A DNA stretch of 64,000 bases, taken from NCBI RefSeq assembly GCF_017104565.1, contig NZ_JAAGPD010000058.1:1-64000 (forward strand), written 5' to 3'. Position numbers and translations under genes: made by a program. This document shows, piece after piece, positions 19,519-27,943 of this stretch (position 1 is the stretch's first letter; each line of letters starts with the position of its first letter). Origin of the DNA: Paraburkholderia sp. Tr-20389 (lineage in GTDB: Bacteria; Pseudomonadota; Gammaproteobacteria; Burkholderiales; Burkholderiaceae). Under the pieces are notes generated by a model. That model was not told where the DNA came from. It saw only the letters and a program-made list of their open reading frames with translations, and did no database searches.

Positions 19519-20346
19519 ATGGACGCACGCACCTACGATTCCCCCGAGCACCCCGCGTCGATGCGCGAGCGCTTCGCCGCGCTGCCCGCGAACGCCGTCA
19601 ACTGGATGGCCGTCTGGCGGCGCAACTATCTCGTGTGGCGCAAGCTCGCGCTCGCGTCGATGTTCGGCAATCTCGCCGATCCGATGATCTATCTGTTCGG
19701 ACTCGGCTTCGGCCTGGGGCTGATGGTCGGGCATGTCGACGGCGTGTCGTACATCTCGTTCCTCGCGGCGGGAACGGTGGCGTCGAGCGTGATGATGTCG
19801 GCGAGCTTCGAGTCGATGTATTCCGGCTTCTCGCGGATGCACGTGCAGCGCACGTGGGAGGCGATCATGCACACGCCGCTCACGCTCGGCGACATCGTGC
19901 TCGGGGAAGTCGTGTGGGCGGGCAGCAAGGCCGTGCTGTCGGGTGTCGCGATCATGCTGGTGGCGGGCGCACTTGGCTATGCGAGCTTTCCGTCGATGCT
20001 GATCGCGTTGCCCGTCATCGTGCTGGCGGGGCTCGCGTTCGCCAGCACCGCGATGATCGTGACAGCGCTCGCGCCTTCGTACGATTTCTTCATGTTCTAC
20101 CAGACGCTGGTGCTCACGCCGATGCTGCTGCTCTCGGGTGTGTTCTTCCCGCTGTCGCAATTGCCGCCCGCCGCGCAGATCGCCGCGCAACTGCTGCCGC
20201 TCGCGCATGTCGTCGACCTGATCCGGCCGGCCATGCTCGACCGTCCGATCGCCGATGCCGCGCTGCATGTGGCCGTGCTGGCCGCGTACGTGGTCGTGCC
20301 GTTCTGCGTGTCAGCGGTGCTGTTTCGCCGACGCATGATGCGCTAA
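19519..20346 (+). CDS. NodJ-like ABC-2 type permease
   Basis: 275-aa inner-membrane permease with about six hydrophobic segments, partner of the preceding ATPase. NodJ-like segments include [49 protein letters not shown] and the family motif [12 protein letters not shown] near residue 210. It would form a homodimer with two ATPase subunits to export a lipid-linked or amphipathic saccharide-like compound (inferred from the family). A strong hairpin follows immediately after the stop. Confidence 0.88.
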   Translation: MDARTYDSPEHPASMRERFAALPANAVNWMAVWRRNYLVWRKLALASMFGNLADPMIYLFGLGFGLGLMVGHVDGVSYISFLAAGTVASSVMMSASFESMYSGFSRMHVQRTWEAIMHTPLTLGDIVLGEVVWAGSKAVLSGVAIMLVAGALGYASFPSMLIALPVIVLAGLAFASTAMIVTALAPSYDFFMFYQTLVLTPMLLLSGVFFPLSQLPPAAQIAAQLLPLAHVVDLIRPAMLDRPIADAALHVAVLAAYVVVPFCVSAVLFRRRMMR

Positions 20347-20384
20347 GGGCGCCGCGGCGCAGTCTATCGTGCGCGGCGGCGCCC
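20347..20384. terminator. Bidirectional hairpin between convergent genes
   Basis: A 15-bp stem with one mismatch (20347-20361 with 20370-20384, 8-nt loop, arms beginning GGGCGCCGC) starts directly after the NodJ-like stop and lies 19 bp from the end of the opposing gene. No clear T-tract, but position and stability fit a shared transcription end. Confidence 0.55.
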
Positions 20385-20403
20385 TCGGGCGGATTGAATC
20401 AGA

Positions 20404-20826
20404 TCACTCTTCGTCGTCGGACCAGGGCACGTCGACGTCCGAAATGAACTCGACCGTCGCGAACGGGCCGCCTTCCTGACGTCCGATCTTGCCGTCCGCG
20501 CGATGCCATTCCACGCGGAACATCGTGCCGGGATCGTCCGAGCGCAGGCGCACCGTGCGAAGCTCTTCCGGATCGGCTTCCTCGACGGGGCCATCGAGCG
20601 AAATCAGCAGCGCCTGCGGCCACAAGCCTTCGACGGGATCATAAATGCGGTCGCCGTCGGGAATCGACGTGTGCGCCTCGACGCCGATCGTCGCCGATGC
20701 ATCGACGATCATCTTGCCCAATGCACGCAACACGGCCGTCGCGCGCGCCGAGTTGGCCTGACGAATGGCGAGATCCCCGCGCGTCAGCGCCTGCTCGAGT
20801 TTCGGGTTGGTCTTTTGTTGGGCCAT
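20404..20826 (-). CDS. Conserved hypothetical acidic protein
   Basis: 140-aa cytoplasmic protein not assigned to a known family. It begins MAQQKTNPKLEQALTRGDLA, with a helical N-terminal third, then IGVEAHTSIPDGDRIYDPVEG and an acidic C-terminus ending DVDVPWSDDEE. No signal peptide, membrane segment or catalytic motif is visible. It is monocistronic, convergent with the NodIJ-like pair. Codon use is like its neighbours, which supports a real gene. Confidence 0.65.
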   Translation of the reverse strand: MAQQKTNPKLEQALTRGDLAIRQANSARATAVLRALGKMIVDASATIGVEAHTSIPDGDRIYDPVEGLWPQALLISLDGPVEEADPEELRTVRLRSDDPGTMFRVEWHRADGKIGRQEGGPFATVEFISDVDVPWSDDEE

Positions 20827-21072
20827 GCGATGTCCTGATTTGACTGGTTGGCGCCGAAGCGCCGTTTGTGCAGCTGAATGCGTCGTGCGGGACGGGTGCC
20901 GCCCGACTGCAAGCGCGGGGCGTTATCGTAGCACTCGTCTCGCGCTGTCCGCGCCTTGCCGTGCAACAGGCGTCCGCCTTTCCATCCTGGCGACGGCGGG
21001 ATCGTCCGCTCGCCTCCCCAGTTTAGGACGAGATTAGGAACAATGACGCCGCGTTTTATGACGGACGCTTAC

Positions 21073-22131
21073 TCAGAAGCCGAGCGCAATGGCGAGCAGC
21101 CCTGCCAGCACGCCGAACGCGACGACGGCAACAGCCACGATGGTCAGCACGCGCGGGCGGAACGAGCGCGCCAGCATCGCCAGCGACGGCACACTGATGG
21201 GCGGCAGCGTCATCAGCAGCGCGCCAGCGGGACCGACGCCCATGCCGAGCGACAGCATCGCCTGAATGATGGGCACCTCGCCTGCCGTCGGGATCACGAA
21301 CAGCATCCCCGCGACGGCCAGCGCAACGATCCACACGATGTCGTTGCCGATTTCCGGTCCGACATGCGGAAAGAGCCAGGCGCGTGCCGCACCGAGCAAC
21401 AGGATCAGCACGATGTATTCCGGCACGAGGCGCACGGCCATCCTTACGAAGATCGACAGCCAGCGCGCGAAAGGATTCCCCGCACGCTGTTCATCGACCA
21501 GTTCGACGAGACGCGCGTCGGCCGTCTGGGCTTCCGTGGACGTCACGAGCCGGTTCACCAGATAGCCGAGGCCGAACACCATCGCGACGCCTAGCACGAG
21601 ACGCAGCCCGGCCCATTGCCAGCCGAGCACGAAACCCATGAACACGAGCGTCGCCGGATTGAGCACCGAATTGCCGAGCCAGAACGCGATCGCACCGCCC
21701 GGCGAAGCCTGGCGCTCACGCAAGCCGGCGACGACGGGCGCCGCGCAGCAGGTGCACATCATCCCCGGCAACGCCAGCAAGCCGCCTGCCGCGACGCTGC
21801 CGAAGCCAGTCTTGCCGAGCAGCCGCGCGACCCAATGCGCGGGCAGCAACGCCTGCACAGCCGAGCCGAGCAGCAGGCCGAGCACCATCGCCTGCCAGAT
21901 CGCCTTGCCGTAGGCCAGCGCGTAGCCGAGGGCCGCGTTCCACGACGGCGTGGGCGGGCTCGCCGCCGTGCCCATCAGAATCGACGCACCGATCGAATGC
22001 GTCGACGCGGCCGTGAACGCGCGGTTGTAATACGGAAACCATTTGACGTAGAAAAGCCCGGCGACGGCAAGCAGCACGAAAATCGGCCAGGTCGAAGCGG
22101 CGGGAGAAGGAGTGGGACGCGTGGTGGTCAT
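21073..22131 (-). CDS. UPF0718/ArsP-like permease
   Basis: 352-aa polytopic membrane protein with about eight to ten hydrophobic segments and a large cytoplasmic loop near residues 195-235. The segment LPGMMCTCCAAPVVAGLR holds three Cys in a membrane-proximal motif, as seen in the permease family that includes organoarsenical exporter ArsP and YraQ. The segment NPATLVFMGFVLGWQW is also typical. Substrate is unknown: metalloid or thiol-reactive compound export is suggested by the cysteines only. The start at 22131 (MTTTRPTPSP) is preferred to an open Arg/Pro-rich extension further upstream. Confidence 0.75.
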   Translation of the reverse strand: MTTTRPTPSPAASTWPIFVLLAVAGLFYVKWFPYYNRAFTAASTHSIGASILMGTAASPPTPSWNAALGYALAYGKAIWQAMVLGLLLGSAVQALLPAHWVARLLGKTGFGSVAAGGLLALPGMMCTCCAAPVVAGLRERQASPGGAIAFWLGNSVLNPATLVFMGFVLGWQWAGLRLVLGVAMVFGLGYLVNRLVTSTEAQTADARLVELVDEQRAGNPFARWLSIFVRMAVRLVPEYIVLILLLGAARAWLFPHVGPEIGNDIVWIVALAVAGMLFVIPTAGEVPIIQAMLSLGMGVGPAGALLMTLPPISVPSLAMLARSFRPRVLTIVAVAVVAFGVLAGLLAIALGF

Positions 22132-22469
22132 CGTCGTGAGTCGTGAAACGGATCGTTCTGTTGTGGGGTGCGGCTGCCGCGTGCGCGGCCCGGTTGGCGC
22201 GCCGGGTTTGCGTGCCGCCCCCGCATTTGCAGGCGGGCGCGAGCCATGCGCAAGTCGCGCGCGAATAGTGCGCACTGTACACGGATCGGCATGGATCGTA
22301 AAAAGCGGGGGCGAAGCGGCGCGTCGCGCCCGGTTCTATCGCGAGCGCGCTATCGTACGCGAGTTGCGGGGTGCGGTGTCAGGCTCACGCTTCGCGCGCA
22401 AGCATTCGGTGGGTCTCAGCGTGCCGCCGTCGCGGCACGCCCGGTCTCGCAGCGTGTGTGATCCCGCGC
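22132..22469. other. Intergenic region, nothing recognised
   Basis: 338 bp between the start of the permease gene and the end of the aldo/keto reductase gene, both on the minus strand. It must hold the permease promoter. I see no gene, repeat or convincing terminator. Confidence 0.4.
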
Positions 22470-23522
22470 TCAGGGCGCCGGGTTCGGCTGCAACTCATGC
22501 AGCGCGTCGATCTCGGCCAATGCTTCCGCCGACAGCTTCACGTCGACGCTCGCAATGTTCTCTTTCAATTGATCGAGCGACGTCGCACCGATCAGATTGC
22601 TCGTGACAAAGGGGCGGCTATTGACGAACGCGAGCGCGAATTGCGCGGGCGACAGACCGTGGCGCTTTGCGAGTTCCACGTAGCGCGTCGTCGCGTGCAC
22701 GGCCTGCGGCTTGCTGTAGCGCTGAAAGCGCTCGAACAGCGTAATGCGCGCACCCGCCGGACGCGCGCCGCCCTCGTACTTGCCCGACAGCCAGCCGAAC
22801 GCGAGCGGCGAATACGCAAGCAGACCGACATGCTCGCGATGCGTGAACTCGGAAAGCCCTGCTTCGAACGTGCGGTTCAACAGACTGTACGGATTCTGGA
22901 TCGACGCGATGCGCGGCAAGCCCAGCTTCTCCGACGCGCGCAGGAACTGCGCGACACCCCACGGCGTTTCGTTCGATACGCCGATATGACGCACTTTGCC
23001 TTCTTTCACGAAATCGGCGAGTACGGAGAGCGTCTCTTCGATGGGCACCGTGTACGCGTCGTCGATCCACGGATACGCGGGACGGCCGAACGTCATCGTG
23101 CTGCGATCGGGCCAATGCAGCTGATACAGGTCGACGTAATCGGTTTGCAGACGCTTCAGGCTGTCGTTCAGCGCCTCGGTGAGATTCTTGCGGTCGAACT
23201 GGTTGCCCTCGCCGCGTATGTGTCGCGGGTTGTGGGGCTGACGCGCGGGGCCGGCGATCTTGGTGGCGAGCACGATCTTGTCGCGCATCGAACGATGCTG
23301 CGCGAGCCACGTGCCGATGTAGCGCTCCGTCGAGCCCTGCGTTTCCGGGCGCGGCGGCACGGGGTACATCTCGGCGGCATCGATCAGCGTGATGCCCTGA
23401 GCGAGCGCGTAATCGATCTGCTCGTGTGCGTCGCGCTCCGTGTTCTGCTCGCCCCACGTCATCGTGCCGAGACCGATCAGGCTGACCTGTACATCCGTAT
23501 CGCCGAGCTTGCGGTATTCCAT
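22470..23522 (-). CDS. Aldo/keto reductase of the Tas group
   Basis: 350-aa NADP(H)-dependent TIM-barrel oxidoreductase. The catalytic tetrad is visible in DAAEMYPVPP (Asp, Tyr), LATKIAGP (Lys) and YQLHWPDRS (His). The start MEYRKLGDTDVQVSLIGLGTMTWGEQN and the EMYPVPPRPETQG segment are characteristic of the Tas-like group. The C-terminal GATSLDQLKENIASV binds the cofactor phosphate. Likely reduces small aldehydes or ketones; physiological substrate unknown. It is divergent from the DHA2 exporter across 161 bp. Confidence 0.9.
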   Translation of the reverse strand: MEYRKLGDTDVQVSLIGLGTMTWGEQNTERDAHEQIDYALAQGITLIDAAEMYPVPPRPETQGSTERYIGTWLAQHRSMRDKIVLATKIAGPARQPHNPRHIRGEGNQFDRKNLTEALNDSLKRLQTDYVDLYQLHWPDRSTMTFGRPAYPWIDDAYTVPIEETLSVLADFVKEGKVRHIGVSNETPWGVAQFLRASEKLGLPRIASIQNPYSLLNRTFEAGLSEFTHREHVGLLAYSPLAFGWLSGKYEGGARPAGARITLFERFQRYSKPQAVHATTRYVELAKRHGLSPAQFALAFVNSRPFVTSNLIGATSLDQLKENIASVDVKLSAEALAEIDALHELQPNPAP

Positions 23523-23683
23523 CGATTCGTTCCTGTTTCGTGTTCTGACGGGTGATCCATCGGTAAACGGCGAAATTACCACGTCCGCGCCAAACGCGTG
23601 CGTGGATAGAATGTGGTCTGGAATGGGGCCTCGCTGAAGCACGCAAGCCTCTATTTCGATGCGCTTACAACGTTCGGAGAATC

Positions 23684-25126
23684 ATGTCGATGTCAGATAC
23701 GCCGTCCACGCAAACCGTCCCGTCGAACGGACGGCCGTCGCTGATCGTGACGCTCGTGGCCGCGGCGTTTTTCATGGAGAACCTCGACGGCACGATCATC
23801 GCGACTGCATTGCCGCAGATGGCGCATTCGTTCGGCGTGCATGCCGTCGATCTCTCCATCGGCATCACGTCGTATCTGCTGACGCTCGCCGTCTTCATCC
23901 CGATCAGCGGCTGGGCCGCCGACCGCTTCGGCGTGCGCAACGTGTTCACGGCGGCGCTGGCGGTGTTCACATTGGCGTCGGTCGCGTGCGGGATGACCGA
24001 CGGACTCGTCGAGTTCACGGCGGCGCGCGTGGTGCAAGGCATCGGCGGCGCGATGATGGTGCCCGTCGGCCGCCTCGCCGTGCTGCGCGCGACGCCCAAG
24101 GACGACCTGATGCGCGCGATCTCGATCATCACGTGGCCGGGGCTCGTCGCGCCCGTCATCGGGCCGCCGCTCGGCGGCTTCATCACGACGTATTCGTCGT
24201 GGCGCTGGATCTTCTATCTGAACGTGCCGCTCGGCATCATCGGGATCATGCTGGCGTGGCGCTTCATCGGCGCCGATCGCGATACGCAGAAGCGTCCGTT
24301 CGATACGCTGGGTTTCGTAATGTGCGGCATCGCGGGCACGGCCATCATGTACGCGATGGAACTGCTCGGGCGTTCGGATGCGCCGTGGCGCGAAGCGCTC
24401 GCGTTCCTCGCGGGCGGCATCGCGGCGGGTGTCGCCGCCCTCTCCCATCTGCGGCGAAGTCCGCACCCTGTCGTCGATCTGTCGGCGTTTCGTGTGAAGA
24501 CGTTTGCCGTCGCGATGGGCGGCGGCTCGCTGTTTCGCGTGTCGATCAGCGCAGTGCCGTTTTTGCTGCCGCTGATGTTCCAGCTCGGCTTCGGCATGAA
24601 CGCATTCCACTCGGGGCTGCTGACGCTCGTCGTGTTCGCGGGCAATCTGTCGATGAAGCTCGTGACGACGCCTGTGATGCGCCGGTTCGGTTTTCGTCCC
24701 GTGCTGCTCGTGAACGGTGCGTTCGCGGCATTGAGCATCGCGGCGATGAGCCTGCTGACGGCCACGACGCCGCTCGTGCTGATGGCGATCGTGCTGTTCG
24801 CGAGCGGCTTGTCGCGCTCGCTGCAGTTCACGGCCGTCAATACGCTAAGCTTCGCCGATGTGCCGAAGCCGCAGATGAGCGGCGCGTCGACGTTATCGAG
24901 CACGCTCACGCAGATGACGATGGGCATGGGTGTCGCACTTGGCGCAATCGCGATGCGGCTGGCGGCATGGATGCACGGACACGATGCGCAGTCGGTGACG
25001 CCGGCGGATTTCAGTGTGGCGTTTCTGCTGGTGGCGGCCGTCGGGCTGGTGGCGATCGTCGACGTGTTCGGTCTCGCGCGCGATGCGGGCGCGCATGTGA
25101 GCGGGCATCGGCGGGAGCGGACCTGA
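23684..25126 (+). CDS. MFS drug exporter, DHA2 (EmrB/QacA-like) family
   Basis: 480-aa inner-membrane proton antiporter with about 14 predicted transmembrane segments, as usual for DHA2. Motifs: NLDGTIIATALPQMA in the first segment (the DxTIVNVALP-type motif), SGWAADRFGVRNVF (motif A) and the motif C region WPGLVAPVIGPPLGGF. It probably exports hydrophobic or cationic drugs. No EmrA-like membrane fusion gene is adjacent, so it may act alone or with a distant partner. A CGGAGAATC precedes the ATG at 23684. A second in-frame ATG two codons later is an alternative. Confidence 0.9.
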   Translation: MSMSDTPSTQTVPSNGRPSLIVTLVAAAFFMENLDGTIIATALPQMAHSFGVHAVDLSIGITSYLLTLAVFIPISGWAADRFGVRNVFTAALAVFTLASVACGMTDGLVEFTAARVVQGIGGAMMVPVGRLAVLRATPKDDLMRAISIITWPGLVAPVIGPPLGGFITTYSSWRWIFYLNVPLGIIGIMLAWRFIGADRDTQKRPFDTLGFVMCGIAGTAIMYAMELLGRSDAPWREALAFLAGGIAAGVAALSHLRRSPHPVVDLSAFRVKTFAVAMGGGSLFRVSISAVPFLLPLMFQLGFGMNAFHSGLLTLVVFAGNLSMKLVTTPVMRRFGFRPVLLVNGAFAALSIAAMSLLTATTPLVLMAIVLFASGLSRSLQFTAVNTLSFADVPKPQMSGASTLSSTLTQMTMGMGVALGAIAMRLAAWMHGHDAQSVTPADFSVAFLLVAAVGLVAIVDVFGLARDAGAHVSGHRRERT

Positions 25127-25166
25127 GCTTGCCGCTTTATTCTGGATTGTGAGGTTGTGCCTGACG

Positions 25167-25379
25167 ATGAACGTCGAACAGTTTGAATTGCTCGTGACCC
25201 GTACGATGCCGTACGGCAAGTACAAAGGACGCGTGATCGCCGATCTGCCGGGACACTATCTGAACTGGTTTGCGCGCGAAGGATTTCCGCCCGGCGAGAT
25301 CGGGCGGCTGATTGCGTTGATGCACGAGATCGACCACAACGGGCTGAAGGGACTGCTGGAGCCGTTGCGCAAGCGGTGA
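25167..25379 (+). CDS. DUF3820 family small protein
   Basis: 70-aa protein. The segment TMPYGKYKGRVIADLPGHYLNWF matches the DUF3820 family (putative quorum-sensing-regulated virulence factor in some annotations; split here as TMPYGKYKGRVIADL and PGHYLNWFAREGFP). The ATG at 25167 matches the family start; an upstream reading from 25149 adds six non-conserved residues. No enzymatic motif is known. It lies 40 nt after the exporter and is followed by a terminator-like hairpin. Confidence 0.78.
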   Translation: MNVEQFELLVTRTMPYGKYKGRVIADLPGHYLNWFAREGFPPGEIGRLIALMHEIDHNGLKGLLEPLRKR

Positions 25380-25395
25380 CGCGGTTCGGTGTTTG

Positions 25396-25420
25396 GCGGG
25401 CTCGATGTTAGAGCCCGCTT
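25396..25420 (+). terminator. Hairpin after the DUF3820 gene
   Basis: GCGGGCTC at 25396-25403 pairs with GAGCCCGC at 25411-25418 (8 bp, 7-nt loop), followed by TT. It lies 17 nt after the stop. It is a probable terminator of the exporter/DUF3820 unit, although its T-tract is short. Confidence 0.5.
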
Positions 25421-25442
25421 CGGCCGAATCACATGTGATGGA

Positions 25443-25485
25443 GGCCAAAACAAAAACGGCATTGCGATTGCTCACAATGCCGTTT
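25443..25485 (-). terminator. Intrinsic terminator of tRNA-His
   Basis: On the minus strand AAACGGCATTG (25485-25475) pairs with CAATGCCGTTT (25464-25454) across a 10-nt loop, followed by a TTTTGTTTTGG run. Perfect 11-bp stem plus T-tract, 12 nt after the tRNA 3' end. Confidence 0.85.
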
Positions 25486-25496
25486 CTGAAATTCTT

Positions 25497-25573
25497 TGGG
25501 GTGGCTGATGGGACTCGAACCCACGACGACAGGAATCACAATCCTGGACTCTACCAACTGAGCTACAGCCACC
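25497..25573 (-). tRNA. tRNA-His (anticodon GTG)
   Basis: Complete cloverleaf on the minus strand. Acceptor stem GTGGCTG pairs with CAGCCAC; the D-arm reads AGCTCAGTTGGTAGAGT; the anticodon loop reads ATTGTGATT, giving GTG; the T-arm reads CGTGGGTTCGAGTCCCA. The 3' CCA is encoded. The base at 25573 supplies the G at position -1 that is special to tRNA-His and is required by HisRS; it faces the discriminator C. Confidence 0.97.
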
Positions 25574-25630
25574 ACTGAACTACATCTCCGCCGCCTGCTA
25601 CCGAGCGGCGCTCAGCAACGAAGAAGCGAG

Positions 25631-25658
25631 ATTATACAAACACGAATCGTATTTGCAA
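25631..25658 (-). promoter_or_regulatory. Sigma-70 promoter of tRNA-His
   Basis: On the minus strand TTGCAA (25658-25653), a 16-bp spacer and TATAAT (25636-25631) form a near-consensus promoter about 60 bp before the tRNA 5' end. It overlaps the extreme 3' start of the dusA gap only. Confidence 0.75.
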
Positions 25659-25664
25659 AGCCCT

Positions 25665-26654
25665 TTATTCAAAGATTTCGCTGGGCTCGCGCAAATGCTG
25701 CCGCGCTTCGTCGAAAATCGCGAGATCGCGCGCCGCCAGCTTCTTGCTGTCGGACAGCACACGCCGCCACCCGCGCGCACCCGCGACGCCACGATACAGT
25801 CCCAACGCATGGCGCACGATCGCGCCGAGGTACGTGCCGCGCGCGAGTTCGGCACGGCAGTATTCGATCAGTTGCGCTTCCGCTTCTTCGCGCGTCGGCG
25901 CGGCATCGGTCGAACCGTAGAAACGCGCGTCGACATCCGCAAGCACGTACGGGTTGTGGTATGCCTCACGGCCCAGCATCACGCCGTCGACGTGCTGCAA
26001 ATGCGCTTCGACTTCGTCGAGCGTCTTGATGCCGCCGTTGATGATGATCTCGAGCTGCGGAAAGTCGCGCTTCAGTCGGTACGCGTAGTCGTATTTGAGC
26101 GGCGGAATCTCGCGATTCTCTTTCGGACTCAGACCTTTGAGGATCGCGTTGCGTGCATGCACGATGAACACGTCACAACCGGCCTCGGCGATCGTGCCGA
26201 CGAAGTCGCGCACGAAAGCATAATCTTCGACCTCATCGACGCCGATCCGGTGCTTGACGGTCACGGGCACCGACACCGCATCGCGCATCGCCTTCACGCA
26301 ATCTGCGACGAGTTCCGGCTCCTTCATCAGGCATGCACCGAATGCGCCGCGCTGCACGCGCTCGGACGGGCAGCCGCAATTCAGATTGATCTCGTCGTAA
26401 CCCCATTGCTCACCGAGTTTCGCCGAACGCGCGAGATCGTCCCGTTCGCTGCCGCCGAGTTGCAGCGCAACCGGCGCTTCGTCGGCCGTGAACGCGAGAT
26501 GGCGTGCGACATCACCGTGAATCAGCGCACCCGTCGTCACCATCTCCGTATACAGCCAGGTGTGTCGGGACAGCGTGCGGTGAAACGAGCGGCAGTGGCG
26601 GTCGGTCCAGTCCATCATGGGCGCGACGGATACGCGGCGGGGTGTGGATTTCAT
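25665..26654 (-). CDS. dusA: tRNA-dihydrouridine(20/20a) synthase DusA
   Basis: 329-aa FMN- and NADPH-dependent enzyme that reduces uridine 20/20a in the D-loop of tRNAs. It starts RVSVAPMMDWTDRHCRSFHR, the Dus signature. The active-site Cys lies in NLNCGCPSERVQRGAFGACLM, and FMN-contact segments include TVKHRIGVDE, FIVHARNA and IINGGIKT followed by GVMLGREAYHNPY. The DusA type is indicated by the length and by LKGLSPKENREIPPL. The ATG at 26654 is used; an ATG 21 bases upstream is possible. Its 3' end lies just upstream of the tRNA-His promoter, a fitting but possibly chance pairing. Confidence 0.94.
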   Translation of the reverse strand: MKSTPRRVSVAPMMDWTDRHCRSFHRTLSRHTWLYTEMVTTGALIHGDVARHLAFTADEAPVALQLGGSERDDLARSAKLGEQWGYDEINLNCGCPSERVQRGAFGACLMKEPELVADCVKAMRDAVSVPVTVKHRIGVDEVEDYAFVRDFVGTIAEAGCDVFIVHARNAILKGLSPKENREIPPLKYDYAYRLKRDFPQLEIIINGGIKTLDEVEAHLQHVDGVMLGREAYHNPYVLADVDARFYGSTDAAPTREEAEAQLIEYCRAELARGTYLGAIVRHALGLYRGVAGARGWRRVLSDSKKLAARDLAIFDEARQHLREPSEIFE

Positions 26655-27107
26655 TGAATTCTGCTGCAATATCATTGACTTACGGATGAACTTCGCGCGC
26701 GGGCCAGGTTCGATTTCCGTGATTCGCGGTGGTTTATTGTCCCGGGGCGCTTCGATGTGGCGCCAGAACGCTGTCAACAGCACCCAAGGGCCGAAGAGAA
26801 CGATGACGGAATGGCTGCGCGAGCGTGAAAGTATACGCTACGGGGCCCAGATGCGCCCGACGCACGCAGTCGCGCGACCCGGGCCGCGTGCGATAACCGT
26901 GCCGAAGCGCCGCGCACAAAAAGCGACAGCCTGGCCTGCATGTCGCACTTACCATACATTCTGAAAGCAATTGTAAAAATTTGGTGTTACGCTTCGCGCT
27001 CCGGCACACCCGAACCGATTTCCAGATAGCGCGTTCAATGACGCGCTATTTGCGTTCGGGTATAGCCCATTGTCAGACAGCACTTTGCCAGCCATCCGGA
27101 TCGCACA
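26655..27107. other. Intergenic region with structured leader before the dioxygenase gene
   Basis: 453 bp between divergent dusA and the PhyH-type gene, AT-richer around 26960-26990. The part near the dioxygenase gene carries a nested inverted repeat, described separately. No gene recognised. Confidence 0.5.
27008..27061 (+). repeat. Nested inverted repeat in the leader of the PhyH-type gene
   Basis: Inner stem ATAGCGCGT/ACGCGCTAT (27026-27034 with 27041-27049, 6-nt loop). Outer stem ACCCGAAC/GTTCGGGT (27008-27015 with 27054-27061). Both are perfect and together form a two-tier hairpin ending 46 nt before the ATG. It could be an RNA leader structure or an operator; no known riboswitch matches. 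Confidence 0.6.
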
Positions 27108-27908
27108 ATGACCGAAGTCAAAAAGCACGGTATCACCGAGCAGGAAACGAAAGACGTCCATCTCCAGAGTCTCGAACGGCTCGGCTACTTCGTGCTTAAA
27201 GGTGCTGTGTCGCGCCCGAAGGTGAATGAAATCCGCGAGAAGCTTTACGGCGCATACGACGCGCAGATCGCGGAGGTCGGCGGCGAAGACAATCTCAAGA
27301 AAATCAATGACGACGGCATTGCGCGAGCGCTCTTCGCCTACGATCCCGTCTTCATCAAGGACGTGTTGTGCAACGCCGCTGCCGAGCCGTACGTGGCCGC
27401 CGCACTCGACACGAACTACACGCTGTATTCGCAGGTAGGCGTCTTCAGCAAGCCGCGCAGCGAGCTGTATCAGGTCGCGTGGCACCGCGAAGTGCAGTAT
27501 CAGCACTTCACGTCGAGCCGGCCGCTGGCAATTCAGACGCTGTTCATCCTGAACGACTTCAACGTAGAAACGGGCGGGACTTTCTTCCTGCCGGGCTCGC
27601 ACCTGTTCGAGAAGTTCCCGTCGGACGAGTTCGTGCTGGCCAATCAGGTGCAGCCCGTGCTGGAGCCGGGTGACATCGTCGTGATGAACTCGATGCTCTA
27701 TCACCGCGCGGGCATCAACCGCTCCAGCGAGGACCGCCTGCTCATCACGAACACCTTTACGCGTCCTGTCATGGCGTCGCAGTTCGATTACACCTCGATG
27801 ATCGATCCGCAAGGGTTGACCGAGAAGGAGCGCCAGATTCTCGGTTTCCGCTGGAACTACAGTTTGCCGATGACGCAGTGGCGCAAAAACCGGATCAACG
27901 CGATCTGA
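27108..27908 (+). CDS. Phytanoyl-CoA dioxygenase (PhyH) family oxygenase
   Basis: 266-aa member of the Fe(II)/2-oxoglutarate-dependent oxygenase superfamily. The iron ligands are probably H126 and E128 (AWHREVQ, an HxE rather than the common HxD) and H199 (LYHRAGINRS); R205 or R210 would bind 2-oxoglutarate. Other family signs are FNVETGGTFFLPGSH (151-165) and VLEPGDIVVMNS. The substrate is unknown. The acyltransferase gene starts 35 nt downstream, so hydroxylation of a lipid or glycan followed by acylation is a reasonable inference. No signal peptide, hence cytoplasmic. Confidence 0.85.
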   Translation: MTEVKKHGITEQETKDVHLQSLERLGYFVLKGAVSRPKVNEIREKLYGAYDAQIAEVGGEDNLKKINDDGIARALFAYDPVFIKDVLCNAAAEPYVAAALDTNYTLYSQVGVFSKPRSELYQVAWHREVQYQHFTSSRPLAIQTLFILNDFNVETGGTFFLPGSHLFEKFPSDEFVLANQVQPVLEPGDIVVMNSMLYHRAGINRSSEDRLLITNTFTRPVMASQFDYTSMIDPQGLTEKERQILGFRWNYSLPMTQWRKNRINAI

Positions 27909-27943
27909 TCGTCACTGAGCACCGAAGTAGACAACGCAACGAG

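Noticed and set aside
21073-22275. Longer N-terminus of the UPF0718 permease (start at 22275)
   Set aside because: The extension is Arg/Pro-rich without family homology; the internal start at 22131 begins close to the first membrane segment.
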